NCBI GenBank assembly: GCA_963707465.1
Contig: CAVPQK010000027.1
Coordinates: 310,001 to 374,000, forward strand
Direction: 5' to 3'
DNA: 64,000 nt
Source of the DNA: Bog-159 sp963707465
GTDB lineage: Bacteria; Acidobacteriota; Terriglobia; Bryobacterales; Bryobacteraceae
Every line of letters starts with the position of its first letter. Positions within the stretch are counted from its first letter, which is position 1. The position numbers and the translations under genes are program-made. Below are positions 35,815 through 44,328 of the stretch, piece after piece. The notes below the pieces were generated by a model. That model saw nothing but the letters and a program-made list of their open reading frames with translations. It made no database searches and was not told the origin of the DNA.

Positions 35815-36591
35815 TTACGAAATTCGATACACGTAGGCGTCTTCCACCCAACGACTACCGATCTGTTGTCCGCCGAGGCGCATGCCTGCCGCGGCCTTGG
35901 CTTTTCCGAAGATCCGGCGTAGCGCGCGAACGGTGGGATCCGTCATGGGCAGAATAAATATTGTGGGCGTCTTCTCGATTGGAAAACCCGCTGCATTCAG
36001 CGCATCAAAGACCATACCGGCCGCTCTGTGCCGGCCAACCGCATCGAATTGCCGCGAAGACATTAGGAGCCGCCAGTCGCTGTACTCTTCCAATTTGACC
36101 CATAGTGCTACGCTCACCTTCACCCCAGACTGATCGACAACACGAAGAATCTCCGCCCCTGCATCCAGATCGATGTTTACCCATAGTGCTTGACCCAATT
36201 TCATCACTCCGTGATTTCTGTCGCCGACCGCTTGAATCAGCTCCCGAGCGCTATCCTCGGAATGCTTACCATAGCGGCTCTGCTCCGACCATGATTGCAC
36301 GTCGCTCCAATATTGTCGAAACGCCGGATCGCTCTTTATTGCTGCCTGAAGCGCGTCTTGCAACTCAGCGACCTTGACGAGATCTGCGAGGTCGTGAGTA
36401 TGGCTGGCGTTAACTCGTTTCTTCTCGGGAAATTCGTACCGTTGCGTCTCCCTGGCTATGCATGCCTTGAGCGCGCATTCGACCGCATAGCCAGCCAGAT
36501 AATAAGCGCCATCCGGCAGTCCTGCGTTTAACAAAGCCCTGGCTTCCGATAGCCGCACCCGGGACAGCGCCCGCAGGTCTTTCCGGTCCAT
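35815..36591 (-). CDS. HEPN-domain protein fused to a second conserved domain
   Basis: A 258-residue protein. Residues 1-130 form a HEPN-like helical domain (MDRKDLRALSRVRLSEARAL, GAYYLAGYAVECALKACIAR, then TQRYEFPEKKRV). HEPN domains often act as RNases or nucleotide-binding scaffolds in toxin-antitoxin pairs. From about residue 130 a second domain begins at MKLGQALWVNIDLDAGAEIL and continues with KTPTIFILPMTDPTVRALRR and GGQQIGSRWVEDAYVYRIS. It has the looks of an independent protein with its own ATG at 36204. The fusion may be natural or the outcome of a lost stop. It is divergent from prmA. Confidence 0.72.
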   Translation of the reverse strand: MDRKDLRALSRVRLSEARALLNAGLPDGAYYLAGYAVECALKACIARETQRYEFPEKKRVNASHTHDLADLVKVAELQDALQAAIKSDPAFRQYWSDVQSWSEQSRYGKHSEDSARELIQAVGDRNHGVMKLGQALWVNIDLDAGAEILRVVDQSGVKVSVALWVKLEEYSDWRLLMSSRQFDAVGRHRAAGMVFDALNAAGFPIEKTPTIFILPMTDPTVRALRRIFGKAKAAAGMRLGGQQIGSRWVEDAYVYRIS

Positions 36592-36647
36592 CTGAGAATA
36601 TGGTACCGAACATCGATAGCGTCCGTGAGAGAATGCCATGAGCCCTT

Positions 36648-37445
36648 ATGTTCTCCCTTGAGATTCAATGCCCGCCCGACCGGCAGGATATACTGATCGC
36701 CGAGCTGTGGGCCGAAGGATCGGCCGGCATCGTGGAACTCGACGGCGGCGGATTGCGCGCCTTCTTCGAAGACGACGCCGACAGTGGCTCGCTGGCGGAA
36801 CGGTTTCATGCGGCGAGTTCGCGGCAGGAGGAACAGCGCGACTGGGTGGAGATGTCGCGCGCGAACTGGGAGCCGCTGGCGGTGGGCAAGCGCTTCTTCC
36901 TGGTTCCGGAATGGCTCAGCGACCCGGCGCCGGAGGGACGGTTCCGCATCGCGGTGAATCCCGGCATGGCGTTCGGTACGGGCATGCACGAAACCACGCA
37001 GTTGTGCCTGGAGGCGCTGGAGGAACACGTGCGTCCGGGCGCGCGGGTTTTGGACGTGGGCACGGGATCGGGCATCCTGGCGCAGGCGGCGGCGCTGTTG
37101 GGCGCGGCGCCTGTGTGGGCCTGCGATATCGACCCGGAGGCGGTGGAGATTGCGCGCGGCGCCGCCGGGCCTAACTTGTACATCGGATCGGCGGACGCGG
37201 TGCGCCCGGGAACAGCCGATTTAATCGCCGCCAACATCAGTTCCGAGACGATCGCGCGGCTCGCGCCCGAGCTGCTGCGCTGCCTGCGTCCCGGCGGCGT
37301 GGCCCTGTTGAGCGGCTTCGAGCGGCACGAGGCGGCGGCGATGGCGGCCGAGCTGGAGCGGCAGGGCGGCGCACCCGGCGAAATTTGCGCCAAGGGAAGC
37401 TGGGCGCTGCTGGTGGTTAGAGGTAAACTCGTGGGGGGAGTTTAG
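36648..37445 (+). CDS. prmA: Ribosomal protein L11 methyltransferase
   Basis: A 265-residue SAM-dependent methyltransferase. An N-terminal substrate-recognition domain (about 1-95) is followed by the catalytic domain with NPGMAFGTGMHETTQLCLEAL (104-124), the SAM motif RVLDVGTGSGILA (133-145) and the NI motif in DLIAANISSETI, the characteristic NPP/NI-type block of PrmA. It methylates L11 lysines. It is compact compared with about 290 residues in E. coli. The Gfo/Idh gene starts one base after its stop. Confidence 0.9.
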   Translation: MFSLEIQCPPDRQDILIAELWAEGSAGIVELDGGGLRAFFEDDADSGSLAERFHAASSRQEEQRDWVEMSRANWEPLAVGKRFFLVPEWLSDPAPEGRFRIAVNPGMAFGTGMHETTQLCLEALEEHVRPGARVLDVGTGSGILAQAAALLGAAPVWACDIDPEAVEIARGAAGPNLYIGSADAVRPGTADLIAANISSETIARLAPELLRCLRPGGVALLSGFERHEAAAMAAELERQGGAPGEICAKGSWALLVVRGKLVGGV

Positions 37446-37446
37446 C

Positions 37447-38766
37447 ATGTCCTCTACCAGACGCCAGTTTCTCCGCGCGGCCGCGGCGGCGCAACGCGCG
37501 GTTTCCGCCAACGACCGCATCCAGCTCGGCGCTATCGGTTTGGGCGGCCGCGGCACGGCGGATATGCATGTGGCGCTCGAGGAGGTGGGAGGCGCCGCGC
37601 TGGTGGCGGTTTCCGATCTCTACGCGGGCCGGCGCACGCGCGCACGGGAAGTGTTTGGAAAGGACCTCTTCGTGACGCCGGATTATCGCGAGCTGCTGGC
37701 GCGGAAGGACATCGACGCCGTGATTGTGGCGACGCCGGACCACTGGCACGCGCAGGCCTCCATCGACGCCATGAACGCCGGGAAGGACGTTTATTGCGAG
37801 AAGCCGATGGTGCATTCGATCGTTGAGGGGCACGCGGTGATCGCGGCCGAACGCAGCACCCGGCGGATCATCCAGGTGGGCAGCCAACGGGTAAGCTCCA
37901 TCATTTACCAGAAGGCCAAAGAACTGATCCGCGACGGCGCCATCGGCAAACTGAATCTGATTGAAGCCTGGTGGGAGCGGCCCGTCGACAGCGATGAGCT
38001 GGTGTTCCGGAATTCGATTCCGCCGGATGCCTCGCCGGCGGCCATCGATTGGGACCGCTTTGTGGCCAATACCACGCGGCGGCCCTTCGACGCGCAGCGG
38101 TTTTTCCGCTGGCACAATTATCGGGACTACGGTACAGGCATACCGGGCGATCTTTTCGTGCACCTGTTTTCGGGGGCGCATTTCGTGCTCGACGCGGAAG
38201 GGCCGGAGCGGGTAATGGCCACCGGGGGCACGCGTTATTGGAACGATGGACGCGAAATTCCGGACGTGATGCTGGGGCTGGCCGATTATGCGGAGACGGC
38301 GCGGCACCCGGCGTTCAATCTGGTCCTGCGCGTGAATTTCGAGCAGGGGTCCGAGGAGACTTCGGGATTCCGTTTCGTGGGTGAGAAAGGCATCCTGCAC
38401 ATTCACGGCGATGGCGTGCGGCTGGCCCGGCACAACCGTCCCGCGGAGCCCGGGTATAATATCGAAACTTTCGCCGAGGCGGCGCAGCAGGAGTTTCTGC
38501 GCGCATACCGCCAGAAGTACCCGGAGCCGCCGGCCACGCCCGACAGCATGCGGTCGGCGCCGGTAGAGGAATTCCTGGCGCCGGACGACTATAGCGATCA
38601 CGCCGCCCACATCGCCAATTTCTTTGCGGCCGTGCGCAGCCGCAAACCGGTGGTGGAGGATGCGGCATTCGGTTTGCGCGCGGCCGGTCCGGCGCTGTTG
38701 GCCAATGCCAGCCACTATGAGGGGAAGATTTGCGGCTGGGATGCGCGGGCGATGGAGCGCACATGA
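37447..38766 (+). CDS. Gfo/Idh/MocA-family oxidoreductase
   Basis: A 439-residue NAD(P)-dependent dehydrogenase. A Tat-type start (STRRQFLRAAAAA) is followed by the Rossmann motif LGAIGLGGRGTADMH and EKPMVHS with the active-site lysine. Later blocks are GTGIPGDLFVHLFSGAHFVL and a C-domain ending ALLANASHYEGKI. The signal region lacks the usual full hydrophobic stretch before ANDRIQLG, so export is uncertain. It overlaps the next gene by ATGA; the pair probably acts on the same sugar or polyol. Downstream of prmA in one operon. Confidence 0.88.
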   Translation: MSSTRRQFLRAAAAAQRAVSANDRIQLGAIGLGGRGTADMHVALEEVGGAALVAVSDLYAGRRTRAREVFGKDLFVTPDYRELLARKDIDAVIVATPDHWHAQASIDAMNAGKDVYCEKPMVHSIVEGHAVIAAERSTRRIIQVGSQRVSSIIYQKAKELIRDGAIGKLNLIEAWWERPVDSDELVFRNSIPPDASPAAIDWDRFVANTTRRPFDAQRFFRWHNYRDYGTGIPGDLFVHLFSGAHFVLDAEGPERVMATGGTRYWNDGREIPDVMLGLADYAETARHPAFNLVLRVNFEQGSEETSGFRFVGEKGILHIHGDGVRLARHNRPAEPGYNIETFAEAAQQEFLRAYRQKYPEPPATPDSMRSAPVEEFLAPDDYSDHAAHIANFFAAVRSRKPVVEDAAFGLRAAGPALLANASHYEGKICGWDARAMERT

Positions 38767-39647
38767 AACCGGAACAGATCACCCGGCGCGACCTGCTGCT
38801 GGCGGGAAGCGCCGTACTAGCGGCGCGGGCAGACGGAGCGCAGAGACCGCCACGCAAGGTGCGGTTCGGGGTGCGCACGCCGCTTCCCAAGACGAGCCTG
38901 CGCGAGAGGGCCATGCTGGTGGGCCGCCTGGGTTACGACGGCATCGAGCTGGGCCAGGAGTGGCTGAACCAGCCGGTGGAAGCGATTCAGGAGCAACTCG
39001 CGGGCGCCGGCGTCGCGGTGAGCGCCATTGTAGGATCGATCCAACTGTTGGACACAGACCCGCAGAAGCGCGCCGAGGGTGTGGAGTTGGACCGGAGGCG
39101 CTTGCGCATGGCGAAAGACCTGGGCGCCGATTGCGTGATCGAGGTGCCGGTCTTCGGGGCCAACAAGTTTCAGGATATTTCTCCGCTGATGACTGCGCGA
39201 GAAGTTGAGGAGAAGCTGCTGATTGCCGGTTTGAAGCGGCTTGCCGGAGATGTGGAGCGTAGCGGGATCACGCTGCTGCTGGAGCCGTGCAACCACAAGG
39301 AGACGCACTTCATGAACCGGCAGAGCCAGGCCGCGGAGACCATCGAAGCGGTGGGCGCGCCGGGCATCCGGACGCTCAGCGACTTCTATCACATGCAGTT
39401 GGAGGAGCCGGATATCGGCGAGACGCTGGGCCGTTACGGCAAGTACACGGCCTACGTGCACCTGGCCGATGGCGCGACGCGCACTGAGCCGGGGTCGCTC
39501 CCGTTCGACTATCGTCCAGGTTTCCGGGCGCTGAAGAAGTGGGGCTACGCGGGATGGCTGACGGTGGAATCGGGCTCGACCGACGATCCGGAACACGCAC
39601 TGAGCCGGGCGCTCCCGTATCTGAAGCGTCAGTGGAGCGAAGCGTAA
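38763..39647 (+). CDS. Tat-exported sugar phosphate isomerase/epimerase-like protein
   Basis: A 294-residue xylose-isomerase-like TIM barrel with a Tat signal (TRRDLLLAGSAVLAARA). Metal-site blocks include GYDGIELGQEW, LLLEPCNHKETH with a Glu ligand and TLSDFYHMQLEEPDIG with Asp and His. TAYVHLADGATR is followed by the C-terminal YAGWLTVESGSTD. The ATG 38763 overlaps the stop of the oxidoreductase gene (ATGA), so the two are coupled. The pair resembles myo-inositol or keto-sugar catabolic modules of Planctomycetes and Solibacteres. Confidence 0.87.
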   Translation: MKPEQITRRDLLLAGSAVLAARADGAQRPPRKVRFGVRTPLPKTSLRERAMLVGRLGYDGIELGQEWLNQPVEAIQEQLAGAGVAVSAIVGSIQLLDTDPQKRAEGVELDRRRLRMAKDLGADCVIEVPVFGANKFQDISPLMTAREVEEKLLIAGLKRLAGDVERSGITLLLEPCNHKETHFMNRQSQAAETIEAVGAPGIRTLSDFYHMQLEEPDIGETLGRYGKYTAYVHLADGATRTEPGSLPFDYRPGFRALKKWGYAGWLTVESGSTDDPEHALSRALPYLKRQWSEA

Positions 39648-39719
39648 GCGGCACACGGCAAAACTCGGCGAAAGCCAGGTGGGCAAGCGGAACCGCCAGC
39701 CCACCCGGGCGCATCCCTT

Positions 39720-39818
39720 TTACATGCTTTTGCGCTTCCGGCGGCGGGCCACCAGCAGCACCAGCACCACTCCGGCGGCGAGCCATAGAACGGCTTGAAA
39801 TAACATGTTGTTACTCAC
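39720..39818 (-). CDS. 32-residue single-membrane-span protein after tadC
   Basis: A tiny ORF of 33 codons from GTG 39818 to TAA 39720-39722. The product is MSNNMLFQAVLWLAAGVVLV, then LLVARRRKRKSM: one membrane helix of about 20 residues and a strongly basic C-terminal tail. It has an excellent ribosome-binding site (AAAGGAGGA, eight bases upstream) placed just after the tadC stop. It is the last gene of the Tad operon, and the basic tail would sit in the cytoplasm. No family is recognised. Confidence 0.7.
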   Translation of the reverse strand: MSNNMLFQAVLWLAAGVVLVLLVARRRKRKSM

Positions 39819-39826
39819 TGTGCGGT

Positions 39827-39835
39827 TCCTCCTTT
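39827..39835 (-). promoter_or_regulatory. Strong ribosome-binding site of the 32-residue ORF
   Basis: Minus-strand AAAGGAGGA, eight bases before GTG 39818 and directly after the tadC stop at 39837-39839. It is the main evidence that the tiny ORF is translated. Confidence 0.8.
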
Positions 39836-39836
39836 C

Positions 39837-40769
39837 TCATTGAATCCCCTTCATCATGGGGAACAAGTATTTGAAAACCTGTAGAATGCCCGGGCCGGCC
39901 GCCACCACCATGATGGAAGGCAAAATGAAAAAGAAGATGGGGAACACCAATTTCACCCCCACTTTGGCGGCTCTTTCTTCGGCCTCCTGCCGGCGGCGGA
40001 CGCGCATGAACTCGGAATGCGTGCGTAGCGCGTCGGCCATGCTGGTGCCGAAGCGATCCGACTGGATCAGAATGGCGGTCAATTTCCGCAGTTCGGGCTC
40101 GCCGGTGCGCTGCGCCAGATTGCGCAAGGCCTCCGCCCGGCGCTTTCCCGCGCGCATTTCGAGCGTAACCAGCCCCAACTCGTCGCTCAGCTCGGGATGC
40201 GCCAGCACCAGTTCGCGGCCGACGTTTTGCAGAGCCTGGTCCAGCCCCAGGCCCGCCTCCACCGAGACCACCATCAAATCCAATCCATCGGGCAGCGCCA
40301 GACGCAGCTTCTCCTGGCGCTTGGTTACCTTACGCTCCAGGAAAAACCCGGGAAGCCAGTATCCGGCCGCGGTGGCCGCTAGAGGGAGCACGATACGCAG
40401 CACCGGGTTGGCCGTAATGCTGTCGCGGAATACGATGGACAGGATGGCCAGCGCCACCGCCAGGATGACCTTGATACCGTACAACAGAGGGACGGCGCTT
40501 TCCCCACGGTACCCGGCTGCGATCAGCGTGCGCCGCGTGGTGCGCGCATCTTCGGGCGAGATGGGCGCATGCTGCCCGATGGCTTGCACGCGGCGCGCCA
40601 GCATCGACTGTTTGCGCTGCCCAATCCGATCGAGGGTCACCGCGCCCGCGGCCGGTTCGGGGTCCAGTTGTTGCAGCAGCCGCGCCGGCTTGGCGTAGCG
40701 GCTGTAGCCAAAGGCCGTGATGGTTGTCGCCAGCAATCCGAACAACGCTACGGAGACCAATAAAGCCAT
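39837..40769 (-). CDS. tadC: Tad pilus inner-membrane protein TadC
   Basis: A 310-residue GspF/T2SF-fold protein. A hydrophobic N-terminus is followed by the cytoplasmic domain and two pairs of membrane segments. Conserved elements are LPDGLDLMVVSVEAGLGLDQ and QNVGRELVLAHPELSDELGLVTLEMRAGKRR, then LTAILIQSDRFGTSMADALR, the TadC pattern. It forms the platform complex with TadB on which TadA acts to build the Flp pilus. It follows tadB after 14 bases. Confidence 0.92.
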   Translation of the reverse strand: MALLVSVALFGLLATTITAFGYSRYAKPARLLQQLDPEPAAGAVTLDRIGQRKQSMLARRVQAIGQHAPISPEDARTTRRTLIAAGYRGESAVPLLYGIKVILAVALAILSIVFRDSITANPVLRIVLPLAATAAGYWLPGFFLERKVTKRQEKLRLALPDGLDLMVVSVEAGLGLDQALQNVGRELVLAHPELSDELGLVTLEMRAGKRRAEALRNLAQRTGEPELRKLTAILIQSDRFGTSMADALRTHSEFMRVRRRQEAEERAAKVGVKLVFPIFFFILPSIMVVAAGPGILQVFKYLFPMMKGIQ

Positions 40770-40783
40770 AATCCAGCCTTCCC

Positions 40784-41749
40784 TTAAACCTTGACCCTGA
40801 TAATCTTTCGGATCACCAGTTGGCCCACGATCTGACCCACAATGGATCCCGCTATCAGCTTCTTGCCATCCGGATCGTTCAGCATCGATTGCAGGTAGGT
40901 GGGCGCTGCCATCATCATGAGAACGGCGGTCGCCGCCGGCAGAATCGTGAGCACCAGCGCCGTGATCCTGGCATGCGCGCTGGCAGCTTTCACCTGGCCC
41001 TTCAACTGAAACCGTCCGCGGATGATTTGTCCCAACCGGGTGAGAATTTCGCCCAGGTTGCCGCCCGTTTGTTTCTGCAGGATTACCGCCGAGACGAAGA
41101 AGCGCACATCCATCAGGGGAACCCGGTCCGCAAGGTTGTAGAGCGCCGTGTCGAGCGGCGCGCCCAGATTCTGTTCGTTGAACAGCGTGCGGAACTCCAG
41201 GCCCAGTGGGTCGGGCATATCCTCACTGGCCATGTGCAGGCTGATGGTGAAGGCGTGGCCGGCGCGCATGGAGCGCGCCAGAAAATCGAGGGCCTCGGGA
41301 AACTGCTCCTCGAAGGCCGCCAACCGCCGCCGGCTCTGATGGCGGAGGTACAGGTAGGGCAATGCGGCCAGGAGCACCGCCAGCACGACGGACGTCCCCG
41401 ACCAGACGAAAAGCGCCGGCAGGACCAGGGACAAAACCACGGCTGCCACCGCTCCGCCCGCCATCATCAAGACGAATCCGCCGGGTGTCCAGTCCACGCC
41501 GGCTTGCTGGATCAGCCGCTTGGTCTTCGCCAGCAAGGCCACGTGTTCCAGCCACACCTCCAGTTGCGGCGGTTTGGCGGCCACGTTCCGGAGCAACTGG
41601 GAGCCTCCGAGGCCGGCGTCGTCGGTGGACGTACGCAGCATGGCCGACATCTCCCGACGCCGCCACCACTCGTAGAACTTCAGCCCGAAAGCGATGGACA
41701 GCAGCACCCACGTGAACAGGACCAGAAACAGCGGCAGGGTGACTGGCAC
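40784..41749 (-). CDS. tadB: Tad pilus inner-membrane protein TadB
   Basis: A 321-residue T2SF-fold membrane protein starting with GTG 41749, two bases after the tadA stop. It shows an N-terminal membrane segment, QFPEALDFLARSMRAGHAFT, the FRTLFNEQNLGAPLDTALYN block and a C-terminal pair of hydrophobic helices with LTRLGQIIRGRFQLKGQVKA. It pairs with TadC as the assembly platform. The longer in-frame ORF to 41857 is rejected because it runs into tadA. Confidence 0.9.
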   Translation of the reverse strand: MPVTLPLFLVLFTWVLLSIAFGLKFYEWWRRREMSAMLRTSTDDAGLGGSQLLRNVAAKPPQLEVWLEHVALLAKTKRLIQQAGVDWTPGGFVLMMAGGAVAAVVLSLVLPALFVWSGTSVVLAVLLAALPYLYLRHQSRRRLAAFEEQFPEALDFLARSMRAGHAFTISLHMASEDMPDPLGLEFRTLFNEQNLGAPLDTALYNLADRVPLMDVRFFVSAVILQKQTGGNLGEILTRLGQIIRGRFQLKGQVKAASAHARITALVLTILPAATAVLMMMAAPTYLQSMLNDPDGKKLIAGSIVGQIVGQLVIRKIIRVKV

Positions 41750-41751
41750 GG

Positions 41752-43107
41752 CTAGCCGACCTCCAGGAAGCTCTCGAATATGGCGGAGGGCAGAACCAGT
41801 CCGCAGGCCGCCAGCCGCTCGTAGAACTTGGGCCGGATCCCGGTGGCGCGGAAGCAACCACGCACCTGTCCCTTGTCGGTGACCCCTTTCTTTTCGAACA
41901 CAAACAGGTCTTGCAGCGTCACCAGGTCGCCTTCCATTCCGGCCACCTCCGTCACGTGGCTGACCTTCCTGGACCCGTCGCTGAACCGCGAGACCTGGAC
42001 GATCAAATCCACGGCCGAGGAGACCTGCTGGCGGATCGAGCGCACGCCCATATTGGCGTTGGACATCCCCACCATCACCTCCAGCCGCCCCACCGCATCG
42101 CGCGGGTTGTTGGCGTGGACGGTGGTGAGCGAGCCGTCGTGGCCCGTATTCATGGCTTGCAGCATGTCCAGAGCTTCCTCGCCGCGTACCTCGCCCACGA
42201 TGATCCGGTCCGGCCGCATGCGAAGCGCGTTGATGACCAGTTCCCGGATGCGGATGGCGCCCGTTCCTTCGATGTTGGGCGGACGCGTTTCCATGCGCGC
42301 CACGTGGGTCTGCCGCAGGCGCAACTCGGCCGCGTCTTCGATGGTTACGATGCGTTCGTCGTCCGGGATGTAGCCGGAGAGCACGTTCAACAACGTGGTC
42401 TTGCCCGAGCCGGTGCCGCCGCTGATCAGGATGTTCAGCCGGGCCTTCACGCAGTATTCCAGCGTCTGGCGCATGCTTTCGGTCAAAGTCAGCCCGCGCA
42501 CCAGGTCCTCCGGGCTCAGGGCGTGCCGCCCGAAACGGCGGATCGACAATAGCGGGCCATCCACTGCGACCGGCGGGATGGCGGCATTGACGCGCGATCC
42601 ATCCGGCAGCCGTGCGTCCACCAGGGGAGTGGATTCGTCCACCCGCCGGCCGACTTGCGCCACTATTTTTTCAATAATGCGGAGCAGGTGGGCGTTGTCC
42701 TTGAACTGCACCGGCGTGCGGTAGAGCTTGCCGCCCCGTTCGACGTATACCAGGTGCGGCGTGGTCACCAGAATGTCGGAGATGCTGGAATCCTGCAACA
42801 GCGGCTCCAGCGGTCCCAGCCCGAAAACTTCGTCGAGCACCTCTTCGATGACCCGATCCTTGTCCGTCCGGCTGAGCGGCGTCTTCTCCTGATCCACCAG
42901 GCGGACCAGCGCCGTCCGGATCTCCAGGCGGGCGCGCTCCCCGGGAATCGAAGATAGCGCTTCCAGGTTCAGGCGTTCGAGCAACTGTTGGTGCAGCGCA
43001 AATTTCAGTTGCTGATACTCCGGCGTCGAGGATTCGCTATGAAAGAGCCGCGCCACCCATCCCGATTCCACCGTGGCCTGCGGCGAGGCTTGCCATCCGT
43101 TGCCCAT
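41752..43107 (-). CDS. tadA: Tad pilus assembly ATPase TadA/CpaF
   Basis: A 451-residue hexameric secretion ATPase. N-terminal LDEVFGLGPLEPLLQDSSIS, then VERGGKLYRTPVQF; Walker A ISGGTGSGKTT (228-238); the Asp box IVTIEDAAELRL; Walker B and His box IIVGEVRGEEALDMLQAMNTG with HDGSLTTVHAN. It powers pilus assembly. The position between tadZ and tadB is the standard one. Confidence 0.93.
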   Translation of the reverse strand: MGNGWQASPQATVESGWVARLFHSESSTPEYQQLKFALHQQLLERLNLEALSSIPGERARLEIRTALVRLVDQEKTPLSRTDKDRVIEEVLDEVFGLGPLEPLLQDSSISDILVTTPHLVYVERGGKLYRTPVQFKDNAHLLRIIEKIVAQVGRRVDESTPLVDARLPDGSRVNAAIPPVAVDGPLLSIRRFGRHALSPEDLVRGLTLTESMRQTLEYCVKARLNILISGGTGSGKTTLLNVLSGYIPDDERIVTIEDAAELRLRQTHVARMETRPPNIEGTGAIRIRELVINALRMRPDRIIVGEVRGEEALDMLQAMNTGHDGSLTTVHANNPRDAVGRLEVMVGMSNANMGVRSIRQQVSSAVDLIVQVSRFSDGSRKVSHVTEVAGMEGDLVTLQDLFVFEKKGVTDKGQVRGCFRATGIRPKFYERLAACGLVLPSAIFESFLEVG

Positions 43108-43119
43108 TTCAGCGCTCCT

Positions 43120-44328
43120 TTATCCGAACAGGCCGAAGCGGCGCTTGCCCTTATCGACGGGCGCGCCGGCCAGACGCATGGCAAAGTTCGACAGTTGGCG
43201 GCTCAGATGGCTGCCCGGCGGCAGAAGCTTGCCCTTGCAAAAAGCGTCGTACAGCGCATAGTAGTCGTTGGGCAGCATGGTATCGATCGGCATGCCCAGA
43301 ATGCGCTCCAGTTCCTCGGCGGTGACATCCGGCCGCTGCGGCGTGCGGTTCAGGATGACGCGAAGGCGGTTTCCAAAACCAGCGTTGATGAGAGTCTGGA
43401 CCGCCTGCTTCGCCTGGTGCAGCGAAGGCACTTCCAGCGTGGTCACCAGAAATATCTCATCGATTTCATCCAGCACTGTGACGGTTGCCAGATTCATCGT
43501 GCAACCCAGGTCGACGACTGTCCAGGCGTAGTGCGCCCGCGCAAACGCCACCACCTTCGCCAGCGATTCTCCGGGAACCGCATCCTTGGGGAGATAGCCG
43601 GTGGGCGCCCCTATGATTTCCAAGCCGGGCAACTCCGCCGATACCAGAGCTTTCCAGTAACTCACATCCAGCCGATGCAGATTCTGCAGCGCATCCAGAA
43701 CCGAGTAGGAGGATTTGACCTTCATCAGGAAGCCGACCACTCCCGATTGCAAGTCCAGATCGGCCAGCAAGGTCTGCTCGGCCCGCTGCGCGCTGACACG
43801 ACCCAGCTCGGCCGCCAGATGGCAAGCGATGGTCGTGGCGCCGCAGCCGCCTTTGGCCGCGAGGAATCCGAAGGTCTTGCCCGGCGGACGGCTGTTGTCC
43901 CGCGGCGCGGGGCGGTTCTCGGCGCGCCGCTCCACCGCCTTGCGGAGACTTTCGCCCAGCGGCGGGTACAGAAACTCGTTCGCGCCCAGCCGCATGGCGG
44001 CCAGTATCGTTTCCGGCTGCGCCGTGGTGTCGAGCGCCACCAGCATGCAATCCGGCAGCGCGGCGCGCACCCCGCGCACAGCTTCTTCCAGCGGCAACGG
44101 CAAGCCGGTAATGTCCAGCAGCACGACTTCCGGCCGCAGGAACTCCATTCGTTCGACCAGCGAGCGCCAGTTCCGAAGGTCGCGCTGCTCCATTACCACT
44201 CGCACGGCCAGACCGCGCAGCGCTTCCTGGACGGGCTCCCACAATTGAGGCGCCGTGATGGCCACTCCCACGGTGGTTGGCGGGGCCGGGGCTTTGGACG
44301 CATCCGGTTCGAAAACGATGGAGGCCAT
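43120..44328 (-). CDS. tadZ: Pilus localisation protein TadZ/CpaE
   Basis: A 402-residue protein with a degenerate receiver-like N-terminal domain (about 20-130, VVLLDITGLPLP) and a ParA/MinD-type ATPase domain. The deviant Walker A is FLAAKGGCGATTIACHLA; switch regions are LLADLDLQSG and VVDLGCTM. TadZ/CpaE proteins place the pilus machine at a pole. It overlaps cpaC by one base (TAATG). Confidence 0.9.
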   Translation of the reverse strand: MASIVFEPDASKAPAPPTTVGVAITAPQLWEPVQEALRGLAVRVVMEQRDLRNWRSLVERMEFLRPEVVLLDITGLPLPLEEAVRGVRAALPDCMLVALDTTAQPETILAAMRLGANEFLYPPLGESLRKAVERRAENRPAPRDNSRPPGKTFGFLAAKGGCGATTIACHLAAELGRVSAQRAEQTLLADLDLQSGVVGFLMKVKSSYSVLDALQNLHRLDVSYWKALVSAELPGLEIIGAPTGYLPKDAVPGESLAKVVAFARAHYAWTVVDLGCTMNLATVTVLDEIDEIFLVTTLEVPSLHQAKQAVQTLINAGFGNRLRVILNRTPQRPDVTAEELERILGMPIDTMLPNDYYALYDAFCKGKLLPPGSHLSRQLSNFAMRLAGAPVDKGKRRFGLFG

